Below are positions 20,618-32,500 of a stretch of DNA of 64,000 nt, in pieces. The DNA comes from Linyphia triangularis. Its lineage: Eukaryota > Arthropoda > Arachnida > Araneae > Linyphiidae. The translations under genes and the position numbers were made by a program. How positions within the stretch are numbered: position 1 is the stretch's first letter; each line of letters opens with the position of its first letter. Where the stretch lies: assembly GCA_963978545.1 (NCBI GenBank), contig OZ021727.1, forward strand, positions 95,170,262 to 95,234,261, given 5' to 3'. The notes under the pieces were generated by a model. It was not told the DNA's origin, ran no database searches, and saw nothing but the letters and a program-made list of their open reading frames with translations.

Positions 20618-22110
20618 CTAGCTGAGTACCCGTGCTGCGCTACGAAATTTTACCATTAGCATTTTAGCGATCAAAAGACATTCATGTATTCTACACTTCA
20701 GACGTTTGCTCCCATTTCGATCCCGACAAATTGATTTATCAAAATAGGAACTTTCCTTTGTTGACATTTTAAACGAAATTTATAATTGTGAATAGTAAAC
20801 TGGAATAGTTTATTGTGTTTATGTTTTCTAAATTTCAAAGTAGTAGCTATATTGGAATTAAGTTAATTAGACATTAAGTTAATCCTCGTATAGTTTCAAT
20901 GTTGCGTCGTCTTTTCATCCCTTAAAAATTCGTTAATCGATATTGGAATGACTTATTTTTTTAACATTTGCAAAAAAATATCAGAAAAATGACTACATTG
21001 GAAGAGGAACATTCGGGTATCCCTCGTTTGGAACATTTAACCCCTTTTTGACCCCTTAAAGTTGGTTAATCGAGAACAGAATAGCTTACTTTTTCTATGT
21101 TTAATCTTTTTTGACATTTGTACCAATTTTCCGAGTTGTGATCATATGGGAAGTGGTACATTCGAATATTCCTCGTTTGGAACGTTTAACCCCTTTTCCA
21201 CCACTTGATCCACCCGAGATCGGAATAGTTTACTTTTTCTGCGTTCGTCTTTATTGATATTCACACCAGTTTTCAGAATTGTGAAAATATGAGAAGTAGG
21301 ACATTCGAATATATCGCTCGTTTGGAACGTTTAACCCCTTTTTGACCTCTTAAAGTGGATTAATCGAGATCGGAATTAGCTTACTTTTTCTATGTTTACC
21401 ATTGTTGACATTTGTACCAATTTTTAGAGTTGTCACCATATGGGAAGTGGTACATTCGAATATCCCTCGTTTGGAACGTTTAACCCCTTTTTGACCTCTT
21501 AGAGTGGGTAAATAGAGATCGGAATAGCTTACATTTTATCCGTTTGTTTTTGTTGATACTTGCACCAGATTTCAGAGTTGTGACGAAAGGGGAAGTAGGA
21601 CATTCCAATATCCCTCGTTTGAAACGTTTAACCCCTGTTCCACCCCTTAAAGTGGGTTAATCGAGATCGGAATAACTTACTTTTTCTTCGTTTGTCTTTA
21701 TTGATATTCTCACCAATTTTTAGAGTTGTGACGAAATGAGAAGTAGGACATTCGAATATTCCTCGTTTGGAACGTTTAACCCCTTTTCGAGCCCTTAAAG
21801 TGGGTTAATCGAGATCGGAATAGCTTACTTTTTCTATGTTTACTATTGTTAATATTTGTACCAATTTTTAGAGTTGTGACCAAATGGGAAGTAGGATATT
21901 CGAATGTCCCTCGTTTGGAACGTTTAACCCCTTTTAGACCCCTTAAAGTGGGTTAATCGACATCGGAATAGCTTACTTTTTCTATTTTTACCATTGTTGA
22001 TATTTGTGCCGATTTTCAGAGTTGTGACTATGTGGAAAGTGGGAGAATTATTGATGAGTGATTCAGTGAGTGAGTGAGTGAGTGAGGGCTTTGCCTTATA
22101 TATAGAGAGA
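20618..22110 (-). mobile_element. Helitron-like element A2 (non-autonomous)
   Basis: On the minus strand it reads A/TCTCTCTATATATAAGGC ... GGGTACTCAGCTAG/T: 5' TC, 3' CTAG, inserted between A and T with no duplication. A short stem (CGT...ACG) lies just before the 3' end. The right arm of the host palindrome (GTCAGTTCAAT) gives the empty-site equivalent of GTCA|TTTCAAT. The inside is a tandem array plus (GTGA)n; no Rep/helicase is coded. Confidence 0.8.
20985..22045 (-). repeat. tandem array in Helitron A2, seven units of ~148 bp
   Basis: Units are marked on the plus strand by CCTCGTTTGGAACGTTTAACC, GGTTAATCGAGATCGGAATA, CTTACTTTTTCTATGTTT and ACCAATTTTTAGAGTTGTGA. Successive copies of the last box lie at about 21118, 21262, 21417, 21560, 21710, 21859 and 22008, a spacing near 148. 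Units are more alike than in A1. Confidence 0.8.
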
Positions 22111-22488
22111 TTTCAATGCCAAGACTTGTATGATATTTGAGCACGAGGCGTGTGAGAAAATAAATGTTCACACTAGTGCGGAAAAGTAATTTTCTCGCAC
22201 TAGTGTGAAAAAGTATTTTCTTGCACGCCTGGCGCTTAGTATTATATAGTCTTGGTATTGAACTGACATATTTTCAGAAGAAATTCATTGACTGGTGTTT
22301 CCAACATTAATAAATATATGTATTTAAAATATTTTTTGCACGTGATTATAAAAAAAAATTGTATGCAACACGTGGGAAATAATTTTTCAAACTCAGTAAA
22401 TTATTTGACTTGTGCTACCGCTCTCGCCAAATAAGCGTTTTATCTCATTTGAAAAAGTATTTATTTCTCCACTAGTTGCATAAATAAC

Positions 22489-22900
22489 AATTATATACAA
22501 TTTATGAGTGGATAAAGAGTTATAAAATTAGAAAATAACGCACTCACAAGTTCAGTGATTAGACTCATGAGAAATAATCTTTTATTTATAAAAAATCAGT
22601 CATGGTTTCTGAGTCTAATGTTACATTCAATGTGTGACTTTTTTTGTTCTTGTATCCGGCGTGAGGCAATCAGCTTGAATTTGTATTGTTACACCAAAGA
22701 ATGATAGTAAAAGATAAGGGGCTTATCAAATGGAGACTACTGTTGCACTCATTTACAGTAATTATGAAAACCGACTAAAAATGAAATTTACAGTTCGGAT
22801 TTGAAACAGATGGGATTCAGATAGGATGTAGGGACATTGTGCATTTTAATAGACGCGGGGCATGCTTACCAACAATCCCACACTATTAAAAGTGGATGAT
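22489..22900. other. intergenic, nothing recognised
   Basis: No ORF, no repeat with a second copy here. Confidence 0.35.
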
Positions 22901-22907
22901 TGTGCAT

Positions 22908-23225
22908 TAGGGTGGGCCGAAAAAACATTTTTTTCGAAATCGGTTTGGGAATAGCGCGGAAAAGTTGCCTAATGGGTCAATTAGAACACACACAAAATTT
23001 CGTCAATTTTTATCAATATCTAGCCTCACCCTCTTGCTTTGAACAAAAATGTGCCTAAATGCTGCAAAATCGTAACAGATTCGACGTTAGGGGGGGATAA
23101 AATAAATATTTTTTTCGAAATCGTCTTGGAACAGCGTGAAAAAGTTACCTAATGGATCAGTTAAAACGCACAAAAAATTTCGTCAATTTTGTTCAATTTC
23201 TAGCCGCGCCCCTCTGGCATTGAAC
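22908..23225 (+). repeat. tandem duplication of ~190 bp
   Basis: TTTTTTTCGAAATCG, AGCG(C/T)G(G/A)AAAAGTT and AAATTTCGTCAATTTT recur at 22930-23030 and 23108-23205. The start GGGTGGGCCGAAAAAACA looks like a miniature-element end but no partner end was found. Confidence 0.6.
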
Positions 23226-23289
23226 ATGTCCAAAAACACACAAAAAATGCACTTTTAAATCATAGCCAAGAAAAAAAAATCGTCAAAAT

Positions 23290-23605
23290 GGTGAAATTGG
23301 CGATATGTTCTTCAATAAATATTGCATCGTCCTTTCTTGTAAGTCAATTATTGATGTGTGATGCTTAAGGGGAAAGAACTCTGTGTTAAAGACATTCATT
23401 TTTCAACTTTTCACGTCTTTATCGAATATCTACGGGAATTTCGGAGCTGGAGATAAACAACATAAAAGGCATTATTGAAGCGATTTTTATCAAAATCATT
23501 AAAACCGCTTTTTGGCAATTGCTGTAAAACATAAAATTTCTAATGGCAGCTACCTTATGCGCATGAGCAATTTAACGAAAACCTTAATAACGGCCCCCAT
23601 GGCGA
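23290..23605 (+). repeat. interspersed repeat family R4, copy 2
   Basis: It matches 62640-62900 and the reverse of 26690-27070: TCCTTTCTTG, AACTCTGTGTTAAA, TCTACGGGAATTTCGGAG, AAAGGCATTATTGAAGCGAT and TGGCAGCTACCTTATGCGCA. Confidence 0.6.
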
Positions 23606-24428
23606 ACCGTTCCAATTGTGGAATGTCCCAATTTCTCAAAAAACCAGAACACTGAAAATTACCACAAGTGATCACAAAACTGATGAAAATGATGATTACT
23701 GTCCAATAACGCATTGGAGGAGAGTCGAAAACCGGTTCCAGGACATTTAAGGTTGGCAAAAAGCTGGTTTGTAAAGCATAGGTTTTAATGGGAATATGCG
23801 AGTGTCTTCCAATAAACGGTAAATAATCAAGTTTCAAACCATTGGACTAGACAGATTTTAGACAGTAGGAAACATACTTGGACTTAGTTAAAATCGTAGT
23901 TTTTATGTATTATAGGCTCTTTATGATCGAATTTCAAAGAAATCGCTGTGAAAAGACACGACTTCGGCGCGATTTTGGTTGGCATTGCGTACTACTACCC
24001 TTTCTATATGATGTCACGTGCACCTCGAGTAATTCCAAGTTATTGCCTTTATCGTGTATTGGACAATTCGGACACATCCAAATTCTCGTCGCTAAATCTC
24101 AGTCATTTTTCCTCCCGACAAGCATCTCGTACGTTTGGTTGCCATACATGATTGTTATCATGTTACTGCCTTCCATACACATCGATGAAGTTCTCACTGA
24201 TCATCACTGAATCACTAGTTCCGAATCACCCAAACCAATACATGTTTGGTAGTATATATATGCATGTCAAATTCAGAGATGTCGTGATATTTATCCACGT
24301 TTGTATTGTTGGACTAATAGGCGCACAATCGGAAGTTTGTTGGTTGTATTGTATTATGTGGCACAAAAGAAAGGTACATTGTCGGAAGTTGGTCCAATGT
24401 GTAGGAATATTTGTAGCATAACCATCAA
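23606..24428. other. 3' flank of the SLC46-like gene, no further gene accepted
   Basis: It probably includes the 3' UTR of the minus-strand SLC46-like gene just below 24429. Short ORFs on both strands show no family motifs. No minus-strand AATAAA close to the stop was found. Confidence 0.35.
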
Positions 24429-24543
24429 TCATTTCTCTTGGAGTCTTTTGTAATCGGTCCGGGGCAAGTCTTCTAATGGTCTGCTGGTTTGTTCGTCCCT
24501 TCCGTATTCTCCTACTGACACAGTTGGCATGCTCATCATCCAC
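24429..24543 (-). CDS. SLC46-like gene, last coding exon (cytosolic tail)
   Basis: It follows acceptor TTTTTTCCTCATAG, completes a threonine codon and encodes WMMSMPTVSVGEYGRDEQTS through to YKRLQEK and TGA at 24431-24429. The tail is polar and acidic-basic mixed, as expected for the intracellular C-terminus. It is identified by phase match to exon 6; the tail itself is not conserved enough to prove the exon. Confidence 0.8.
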
Positions 24544-26555
24544 CTATGAGGAAAAAAGAATCATGAGTTGGTGTTTGGAAACGAATCCACATGTCTTCCC
24601 ATTATTCCCTTCTGGTTAAGCTTCCCAAATTGTTTTGAATAAGTTTACCATTTTGAGCATAGGCTGGCATTGTTTTGCGTTTGAAAACATAACAATGAAC
24701 AGCGATTGATTTAAGAAGTTGGAGGTTTTAGCTCGGAGAAGATGAAGAGAAAAGTGAGCAATAAGTGAGGGGATTGGTTTATTGGATTCATTTGTATTCC
24801 TTTATGTACTTCTTCTTGAGAGAGTTATGTACTCCTCTTTAAAAATGTTGTCGATACAAGTACGAGTCCACAACTTTCTTCGCTATTCAAGCGAAATCTC
24901 ATTTAAAATTTTGAAAAGTGTGCTACCACCCCAGCAGCATAACAAAGCTGGCCAATATATCTCGACATTCGACAATCCAACGTAGAAATTTGAAAAACTT
25001 CCGTTGTTACGCATCTTGGTCAATCTCGTTCAATGCTGGATAAAACAAACCGAAAGTTTTGAAATGTTGATGCATAGTTTCAAAATTGGAATATTTTTTA
25101 TAAAGAGGGATGGAGGGCTGAAAATATGTTTTGTGATGTTTTAAACATAATTTGTTTTTCTAAAAAAATTGTGTATTTCGGAACGATGCTTGTTTCGACC
25201 ATGATTCAATTTTTCAGAACCCTTGTTTCTGACATTGACCAATACTGGTACATGGGCATGTTTAAAAATTGTATCATTCTCAGGGTCTGATTTACCATTA
25301 GGCCCACTAGGCATGGGGCTAGGGGCCCCCAAATTTGTGGGCCTTGAAAGTTTTCTGAAAATTTGAAATATAATGGAATTTTTATGGGAAGTACTGAACA
25401 AAAATAATAAAAAATTTTTAGTTACACATCCGCAAATTCCATATTTTTTATAGTCACAGAGAGTTAAGTTAGATTAATCTAATAAAACCTAATTAAGCAA
25501 ATCTTTCCGGTTCAGCCAATCATATACAACTTCTTCATATGTACATGGAGACAAAAGGGCTTTACGCCGCTGTTCTCCTTCTCTCGCCTCTTGTAAAGAT
25601 ATGTTCACCAACCATATACAACTTCTTATATTATGAAATGAAAGAGTCTTTGTGATTGGTTGGTTTGCAGGCTCTTCCGTGGACTTTTTTAAAAACTTTT
25701 TTGGCCCTCCTTTTTGGTGAGATTGTGGAAACAGTGGAAAGGTTACTTTGTATTATTTACAATTATTGTTATAAAATTAAGTAATCTTTATTATTATATA
25801 ATTTGTGGACCCTGTGGTAAAATTTAAGTTTAAAATACAGGAAAGTGTACTCTAAAATCAGTGTTCATGGGGGGGGGGGTTATTAATTCAAAAGTTTTGA
25901 GGAAATCAAGATCATACTAATTATAACAAAAAAATCGTGTGAAAGTAAACTATGAGTTTTAATTGTAAAAAGTTAGTCTTAACGAATGTAGCTTGATCTG
26001 GTAATATTGTGAAGTAAGAAAATAAATATTTGCTATTGGGGGCCTTTCTCTGAATGTTGGGTCTACAGTAAAAAAAATTCAAAATCGGGTCCTGATCATT
26101 CTAACTAATCTGCCCCTACGCTATAAGGCAATCTCCTGTTGGGAGATATACAGAAATGTGAAAGTTGGAACACTTTATGTATCTTTTAAATTATGAAGGC
26201 AGTGTAAGTTGCGTGCTTACGTGAATATGGTGGCGCATGGCAGCAGGAAGCAGGCAGCTACGGCAAATGCTAGTCCCGGATACGTGAGAACAGACTTATT
26301 GTAGATCTGAAGAAAGACAACGGATCCCATCATCGGAGAGATGCAGTCGAAGATGGCAAGGAAAGAAAAGGCACGACCTGCAAAAGGGAAAGCATTAATC
26401 ACAACTTTGAATTTAAGGCTCAGAGGAAGAACACACATATTTATATGTCATTCTAATGAATACATACTACTCGCTGTGTAATACTTTGCAATAGGTTGAG
26501 GTTTGGTTATTATCAGGCGCAAACTAAACTCGGTTATATTTAGTTCTATAGCATC

Positions 26556-26591
<36 letters not shown>

Positions 26592-29500
26592 TTCTCCTTA
26601 TTTTTGAAAACCCTGATTTTAATAAAAGCGGCATAGAAAAAAAAAAAGCCTGTCTGTTTGTCTAAATGTCTGCGTGTTTGCGATCAGAATAATTCCCGAA
26701 CAAATAGAACTACGATATTCAAATTTTGTGTGCGGGTTAGTGGTGGCCATTGGACCTTCCATAAAGGTTTTCGTAGAAATCGCGCATGCGCATGAGGTAG
26801 AATTCATGAAATATCATGCAAAAATTATGTTTTTCAGCAATTGCTAAATAACGCCTCTAACGATTTTGATTAAAATCTCTGTGCTAATGCCTATTTTGTG
26901 TTCTAATCGTTCCCGTCTTAGAAATTTCTGTAGCAATGTGATAAAAGTGTAAAATGATGAAAAACGAGTGCCTTTAACCTAGAGCTCTCTGCCCTTAAGC
27001 ATCGCCCAACAACGAATGCATTTTTTTCTGTTTCACGCACAAGAAAGGATAATGTAATGTCTATAGAATAACAAAACCAATTTTGCCATCTTGGAGGGTT
27101 TTTTTGCCCATGTAAAAATTATAGCTAAACTTTAAATTTTTATTTAAATTAGTGACCCATAGTTGTATAGGTTGAATTACCTAAGAACTTGAAGCATTTA
27201 ATGAAATAATAAGATTATTTCAAAGGACTAATCAAAAAGTGACAAAATATATACTTAAGTAACGACGGCATTAGTGTTATACTGTAGTTGAGTTATATGA
27301 TCGTACTGAAGTTTACTTGTGGGATCCCACAAGTTGGTCATATTGAATCCGGCCATACAATGATGGTCATACTTAAGTTTACTTGTGTGAGATCCTTCAA
27401 CTAAAAGTCCCCTATCTTTTACTTGTGGGATTGAAATCCCTAAAATTCAAAACCAAAAATTGAAGGGAAACTTATTGGAATGGGAAAAAATCATCATGTT
27501 TCTTTTTCCCATTATAAACGCAGAATTTATCAATAAAATAGTGTTTCAATTCTTTTACCCAGTTCATCCTTATGCACCAATTTGGACAGCCTAGAATTAA
27601 CTGCAATTGCGGCCCCGTTCGCCAGAGTACCGCTCATGTAGGCTACAATAAACATAAGATACGATAATGTAAACTCAAATAATGATTTTATGAAAATAAA
27701 TGTTATTTATTCATATTGTTGATAACTTTTTATTATTTAACAATTAATAAAATAAATTGAATTAAACAAAATTAAAAAAATATATCTATATAAAAAAACA
27801 TTTTTATGCATAATTTTTTATCATTAATAACCAAATAGAAGTAGAATAAAAATATTGATTTAGTTAAGGTATACATATACTTTAAGAATTGCAAAATTTG
27901 ACTAAAGTATGTTTTTTTTTCTTCTTTTTTTTTTTTCAAACTATTTCCGAATTCATTACCTTTAAAATGATACCATTTTCTTTCTGAGACTCAAATTACT
28001 TTTTAAATTTCAAATTCCTTTTCATTTTCAAATTTCTTTTTAACTTATTAAATTACAGTGGGTTTTGTGAACCTGTTTTGCATCACATTAATTAGTGTAG
28101 TAAACTTCAAACTCGTTTTTCTGAAGAATGACATTTTGGTGTTATGTGACTTTACGCCGATAATCGAAACTTCTTTATAAATGGTCCGATTTACAAAATT
28201 CTAATTATGTTTTGTAGACAATAGTTGTGAATATGTTTCCATAAAAATCTAATATATATTGTTATAAACCCATTTTTTATTTATATTCTAATCTTAATTT
28301 TTTAGTAAAAACTAGGTATTTTTTCAATTTTTTTTTATTTAAAAACTTATAATTAAATAAATATTGAAGCCAAATTCTTAATGGAAACATGCATCATTAT
28401 AATATCTGTTATTTGCAGTAAAAATCATACCTCAAAGTTAATTACAAGTCTATTTATGTCCGTTCGAATAACGCCATACTTAGTTGCTTTAATTGTAATT
28501 AGCTAATTAGAAAATTAACGGAAAATAAGTTTATAAATAAAAATGCATCATTATTGATTCTGAAGAATGTAATGCCAAAAATGTAATCGATTTATAATTT
28601 ATTCTATTAACTATTTCAAAATGTTATTATTATTTCTCATCAGCAAGAACTATGAGTGATATTCACCAAAGTAGAACAAACTCTCCTTGTACGCCACCGA
28701 GAAGATAGTGAGTTGTGCCATCAGAGCGAGTATGCCAATAAGTCCAATGGCCGCCTCGTGCAGCCGCATGCGCTTGCTAAGCAAAGGCACTACCAACACT
28801 GTCACCACTGCCTTGGCACTGGTGAAGGCGATGTTTGCAGTGGTAAAAGCTTCGACACCCCATCGGTACATCCGGCGGGCGAATGGAACGCTCAGGGAGA
28901 CGATACCTGATAAAGAAAACTATGTTAAGAGAAAGCTTCATTAAAACGTCTATTATATTGGCTGGTTTGGAACTTCCGACTGCCTATTTCTGTCACTTAT
29001 AAAGTGCCTAACACAGCCATATACGTCTCGTAATTTTGAGCATCTAGAAGAATAAAGCTTGGCGTCCACTATCGCTGAGCAGAGCGGAGTGGATTAGATT
29101 AGAGCCAATTACAAGGCTGCCAGCGAGTTCGTGCTACAGTAGACGTTGGCAGCCTTGTAATTGGCTTTAGTCCACTCCGCTCTACGCTGCTCTGCGATAG
29201 TGGACGCCAAGATTAAGAGATCGAAATCTTCTAGTGTAAGCCCCTTTCTGCCACTCCATCACACCAACGAGAGGATATTGAGGCCACGACCGATTTAATG
29301 AGCACCATCCCCCTTTAGAAAGCACACTAATATTTGGCGGGTGTCAGTGACTGAAAACACAATCCTCCGATCATGAGCCCGATACTCTAACCACCAGACC
29401 ATCGGAGCCATGACTATTATATTATTTTTGAGATATATATTTGAATTTTTCAATCGATATGCTTCTGATTTCAATTTTAATAGTACACATTTAGTACACA

Positions 29501-32500
29501 TTCTAATTCGGAGAAGGTAAGACAAAGCAGTGGAAAATTCCCCCATTTTAAAATCGAGTGAAATTAGTTTATATATATAAATAATTTCTTTCTGATTCCA
29601 AACATTCAAACAAAAGTTCTTTAAAAAAAAATTAGCTATTTAAATATTAAGAAAAGAAAATGCCCGAAAATCTCTTCAGATCGCAGTCCGATCTAAACGA
29701 TCCACAATAGCTGTGATGTCAAAACAACCTTCCGTTTCTTTGGTTATCGTGAGGTTTTGGACAAATATTTGGCATTGGTTTGGTAGACAATTGGTATATC
29801 CCATACCGGTTGGCGCGATTTGCGAGAAACTTGCAAAACCGCTTTCTTCTGCTGTGTTTCAAGCCAAGCTGTTTCAGATGTAGTGACGTCATATTCGCTT
29901 TGGGCCGAATGTGTCGTTTTTTCCCGCCAAAACTAACAAATGAACTTTGGTTACAAATAAAAAAAAAATAAAAAAAAAAAAAAATATATATATATTATAT
30001 ATATATATTAATAAAAAAAAAGAAAGAAAAAGAGCAGTAGGCAGAAATGTCTGTGTTTATGGCCTTTTCGAAACATTTAGAATTGAATAAAAAATGCAGG
30101 AATTGTCCATTGTAAAGCACTTACTATCACTCGAAGGTGTTCTTGGGCAGCTTTCCGATTTCTACCACTTTGCAGGTATTATCTTCTGAAGTGACAAATC
30201 AAGCAAACCGAGAGTTTGGAATATTATGAGTATCCTACTGTATCTAACACTAGGATATTCCATCTGAAGTTACAAGCGTTTTCTCTGCTTTGTAGAAAAT
30301 TTAAAAAGAACATTGTTTTGATTCATTTTTTGTTATGTTGCATTGTGTGAACGAAGCAGCAACACAAAAATTCTGTTTACATCACTCATCTATGTCCACA
30401 AATGTTTAACTTTAAATGGAAAAGAGCAAAAGCTTATTCTGTGGTTTCGCCTTCTAAAATATTCGAGTCTCCGTGGTTCAATCGGATTGCGCGTTCTGTT
30501 GTTAACCGAAAGGTTGTTGGTTCGAGCCACAAGGGGGTGATTGCTACTTTTGCCAACCTGATGGCTGTGGGGTTAGCGCTCTGGCCTCACATGCCAAAGG
30601 TGCCTGGTTCGAATCCTGGGTTAGGCATGGACGTTCGTTGAGGATCGCGTACAAACAAACCAAACCCAAAACAATCTAAAATGTTGGACTGTTTCAAATG
30701 GGGCTGGTTTGTATTATGTTGACCACGGTCACCAGATCATGATTCTCGTCGTCAGATTTCACTTGAGCATAGATAACAATTATCGAGGCTCAAATGGTAT
30801 TCTGGTGAAGTATTGATGCTTACCAGGTCCTGAAATTAATCAGCAAGTTGGGTAACATTTGACCATACTCAAATGGCGACCAGGGTCAAATATTGACAGG
30901 TAAAAGTAGAATTTATTTAAATGTAGTAGACCCAGACCAGAAAATATGCAGCTTGGCTGAAGGTATGGTTTTGGTACTGTACCCGTAACTAAAAGTACTT
31001 CTAAGTCTACTTTAAAATAATTGCTTTAAGAATTATTTTGGGCAATTAGGTTGGGTTACACATTCTCTTAAGCATACCGAGCCGACCAAACGGTATGGTG
31101 GTTAGCGTGCTAGCTTCTAGACCGCGAGGTTGCGGGTTCGAGTCCCGTTTTAGGCATGGGTGTTTGTAAATGTACGTTGGCTTGTCTAATGACGAATGTT
31201 TCGGCGCATTATAGCCCTCGTGTTGCTGACGGCGCCAGATAATCTGAAAACAACCAACCAACTTAAGCATACCCAAAAAATTGTCTTATTTGAAAAAGAG
31301 GATTGGTAACGTCGGCTGTTTGTTTACATATCGGAGTGCTGACGTTTAGGACTCGATTCAGATTCTATGTTGGAAGTTTGTTCGTTCAGTGGAGCCCACT
31401 TCTGGGAAAAAGAAGAAAAAAAAAATCTTCTGAGAATTGTAGAATATGCTCGTATGAATTCGTCGGTTAACTTTTAAGTTTTTCTATTAATTATGACTTG
31501 TACAGTTGTGAATTCTGAAGACTTTTATTCTTTTAGCAAGCCAAGTGAATCTGATTTGGAAGACTAACAAATGACGTTTGGAGTGTTAGTTAGTAAGGGA
31601 AGAGAGCCTTATAATTTAAATTTAACTAAAATTACTTCTAACCCATGTTTTTACGTTTACAGAATACCGAAAGCAGTAAAAATACTAACCCATGTTCGTA
31701 GCGTTTTTACAGCAGCTCTCGGTATTCTGTAAATGTGATAGCTCTGTTTGTCATTGTTTATCCTCCCTTATAGGTATACCAGAACAGAATGAAGGTACAG
31801 CAGAATGAGCGTAGACAATAAAAAGTGGGTAAAAGAAAGTCTCCATACAGAAGCCAAAGGTACAAATAAATTAGGATAATTTCGAATCTTGTGCTTCATA
31901 TCTCCAGTAACTACTGAAATATGTTTAATTTGATTCTTTAAAATAAGTTTATAATAAATGTGTGTTATTACAAAACGCAACATTTAAATTGAAATATTTA
32001 GGAGATGTTGATAAGTGCCATGCAAAAAAGGTTTCCGTACGCAATATGAAAATTAATTCTGACGTCTCCCACAAAAGACTTGCAATAATTTTTCAAAACT
32101 GAAGTATACGCAAGTGTCATGAACACATGATTGCAGAAATTGTTTAAATATGGCTTGTAGCTTATCGTCTTAAAATGGAGTTTCTAAATCTATTCGTGAG
32201 TTGATGATTCAGTTATGAAATGATGGATTATTTAGGAAAAAAATTGGCGAAATCTTTAATGAATTGAAGTCTAGTACAATATATCACCGATGTGCTTCAA
32301 ATTTTTGAGGTTAGAGATCGATCAGGAAAATTTCCAAAGCTAAAATGCTTGCATAAAAGAAATATCATGTAGTAAGGTTTAAGATAATCTGCGAATAAGT
32401 GCACCTTAAGTCGCACATGGCTAAAAAATTGTTAAAAACATTGAAGTGACATCTCAAACGGGGAGAAATACTATTAAAATATCGGGTCTGAATGGACTTA

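Larger units (their letters stand above)
20392..22488. mobile_element. palindromic TIR element split by a Helitron
   Basis: The left arm (20392-20617 plus 22111-22170) is the reverse complement of the right arm (about 22180-22488). Both contain AACTAGTGG, TACTTTTTCAAA, CCCACGTGTTG, ATAATCACGTGCAAA and ATACATATATTTATTAA. Without the Helitron it would be a ~600-bp near-perfect palindrome, with central CACTAGTGCG motifs. No ORF. The target duplication is not settled. Confidence 0.75.

Noticed and set aside
23550..23837. Minus-strand ORF with a membrane-like segment
   Set aside because: It overlaps the interspersed repeat R4, shows no conserved pattern, and is not in phase with the SLC46 exons.
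23878..24210. Plus-strand ORF with hydrophobic stretches (MDLVKIVVFMYYRLF...)
   Set aside because: No family motif, overlapping frames equally open, and it lies in the 3' flank of the SLC46-like gene. Judged chance.
31079..31160. tRNA gene at the SINE heads (10.5, 31.1, 34.3 kb)
   Set aside because: A and B boxes are present, but the cloverleaf does not close, and each has a long shared tail and target duplications, so they are SINEs.
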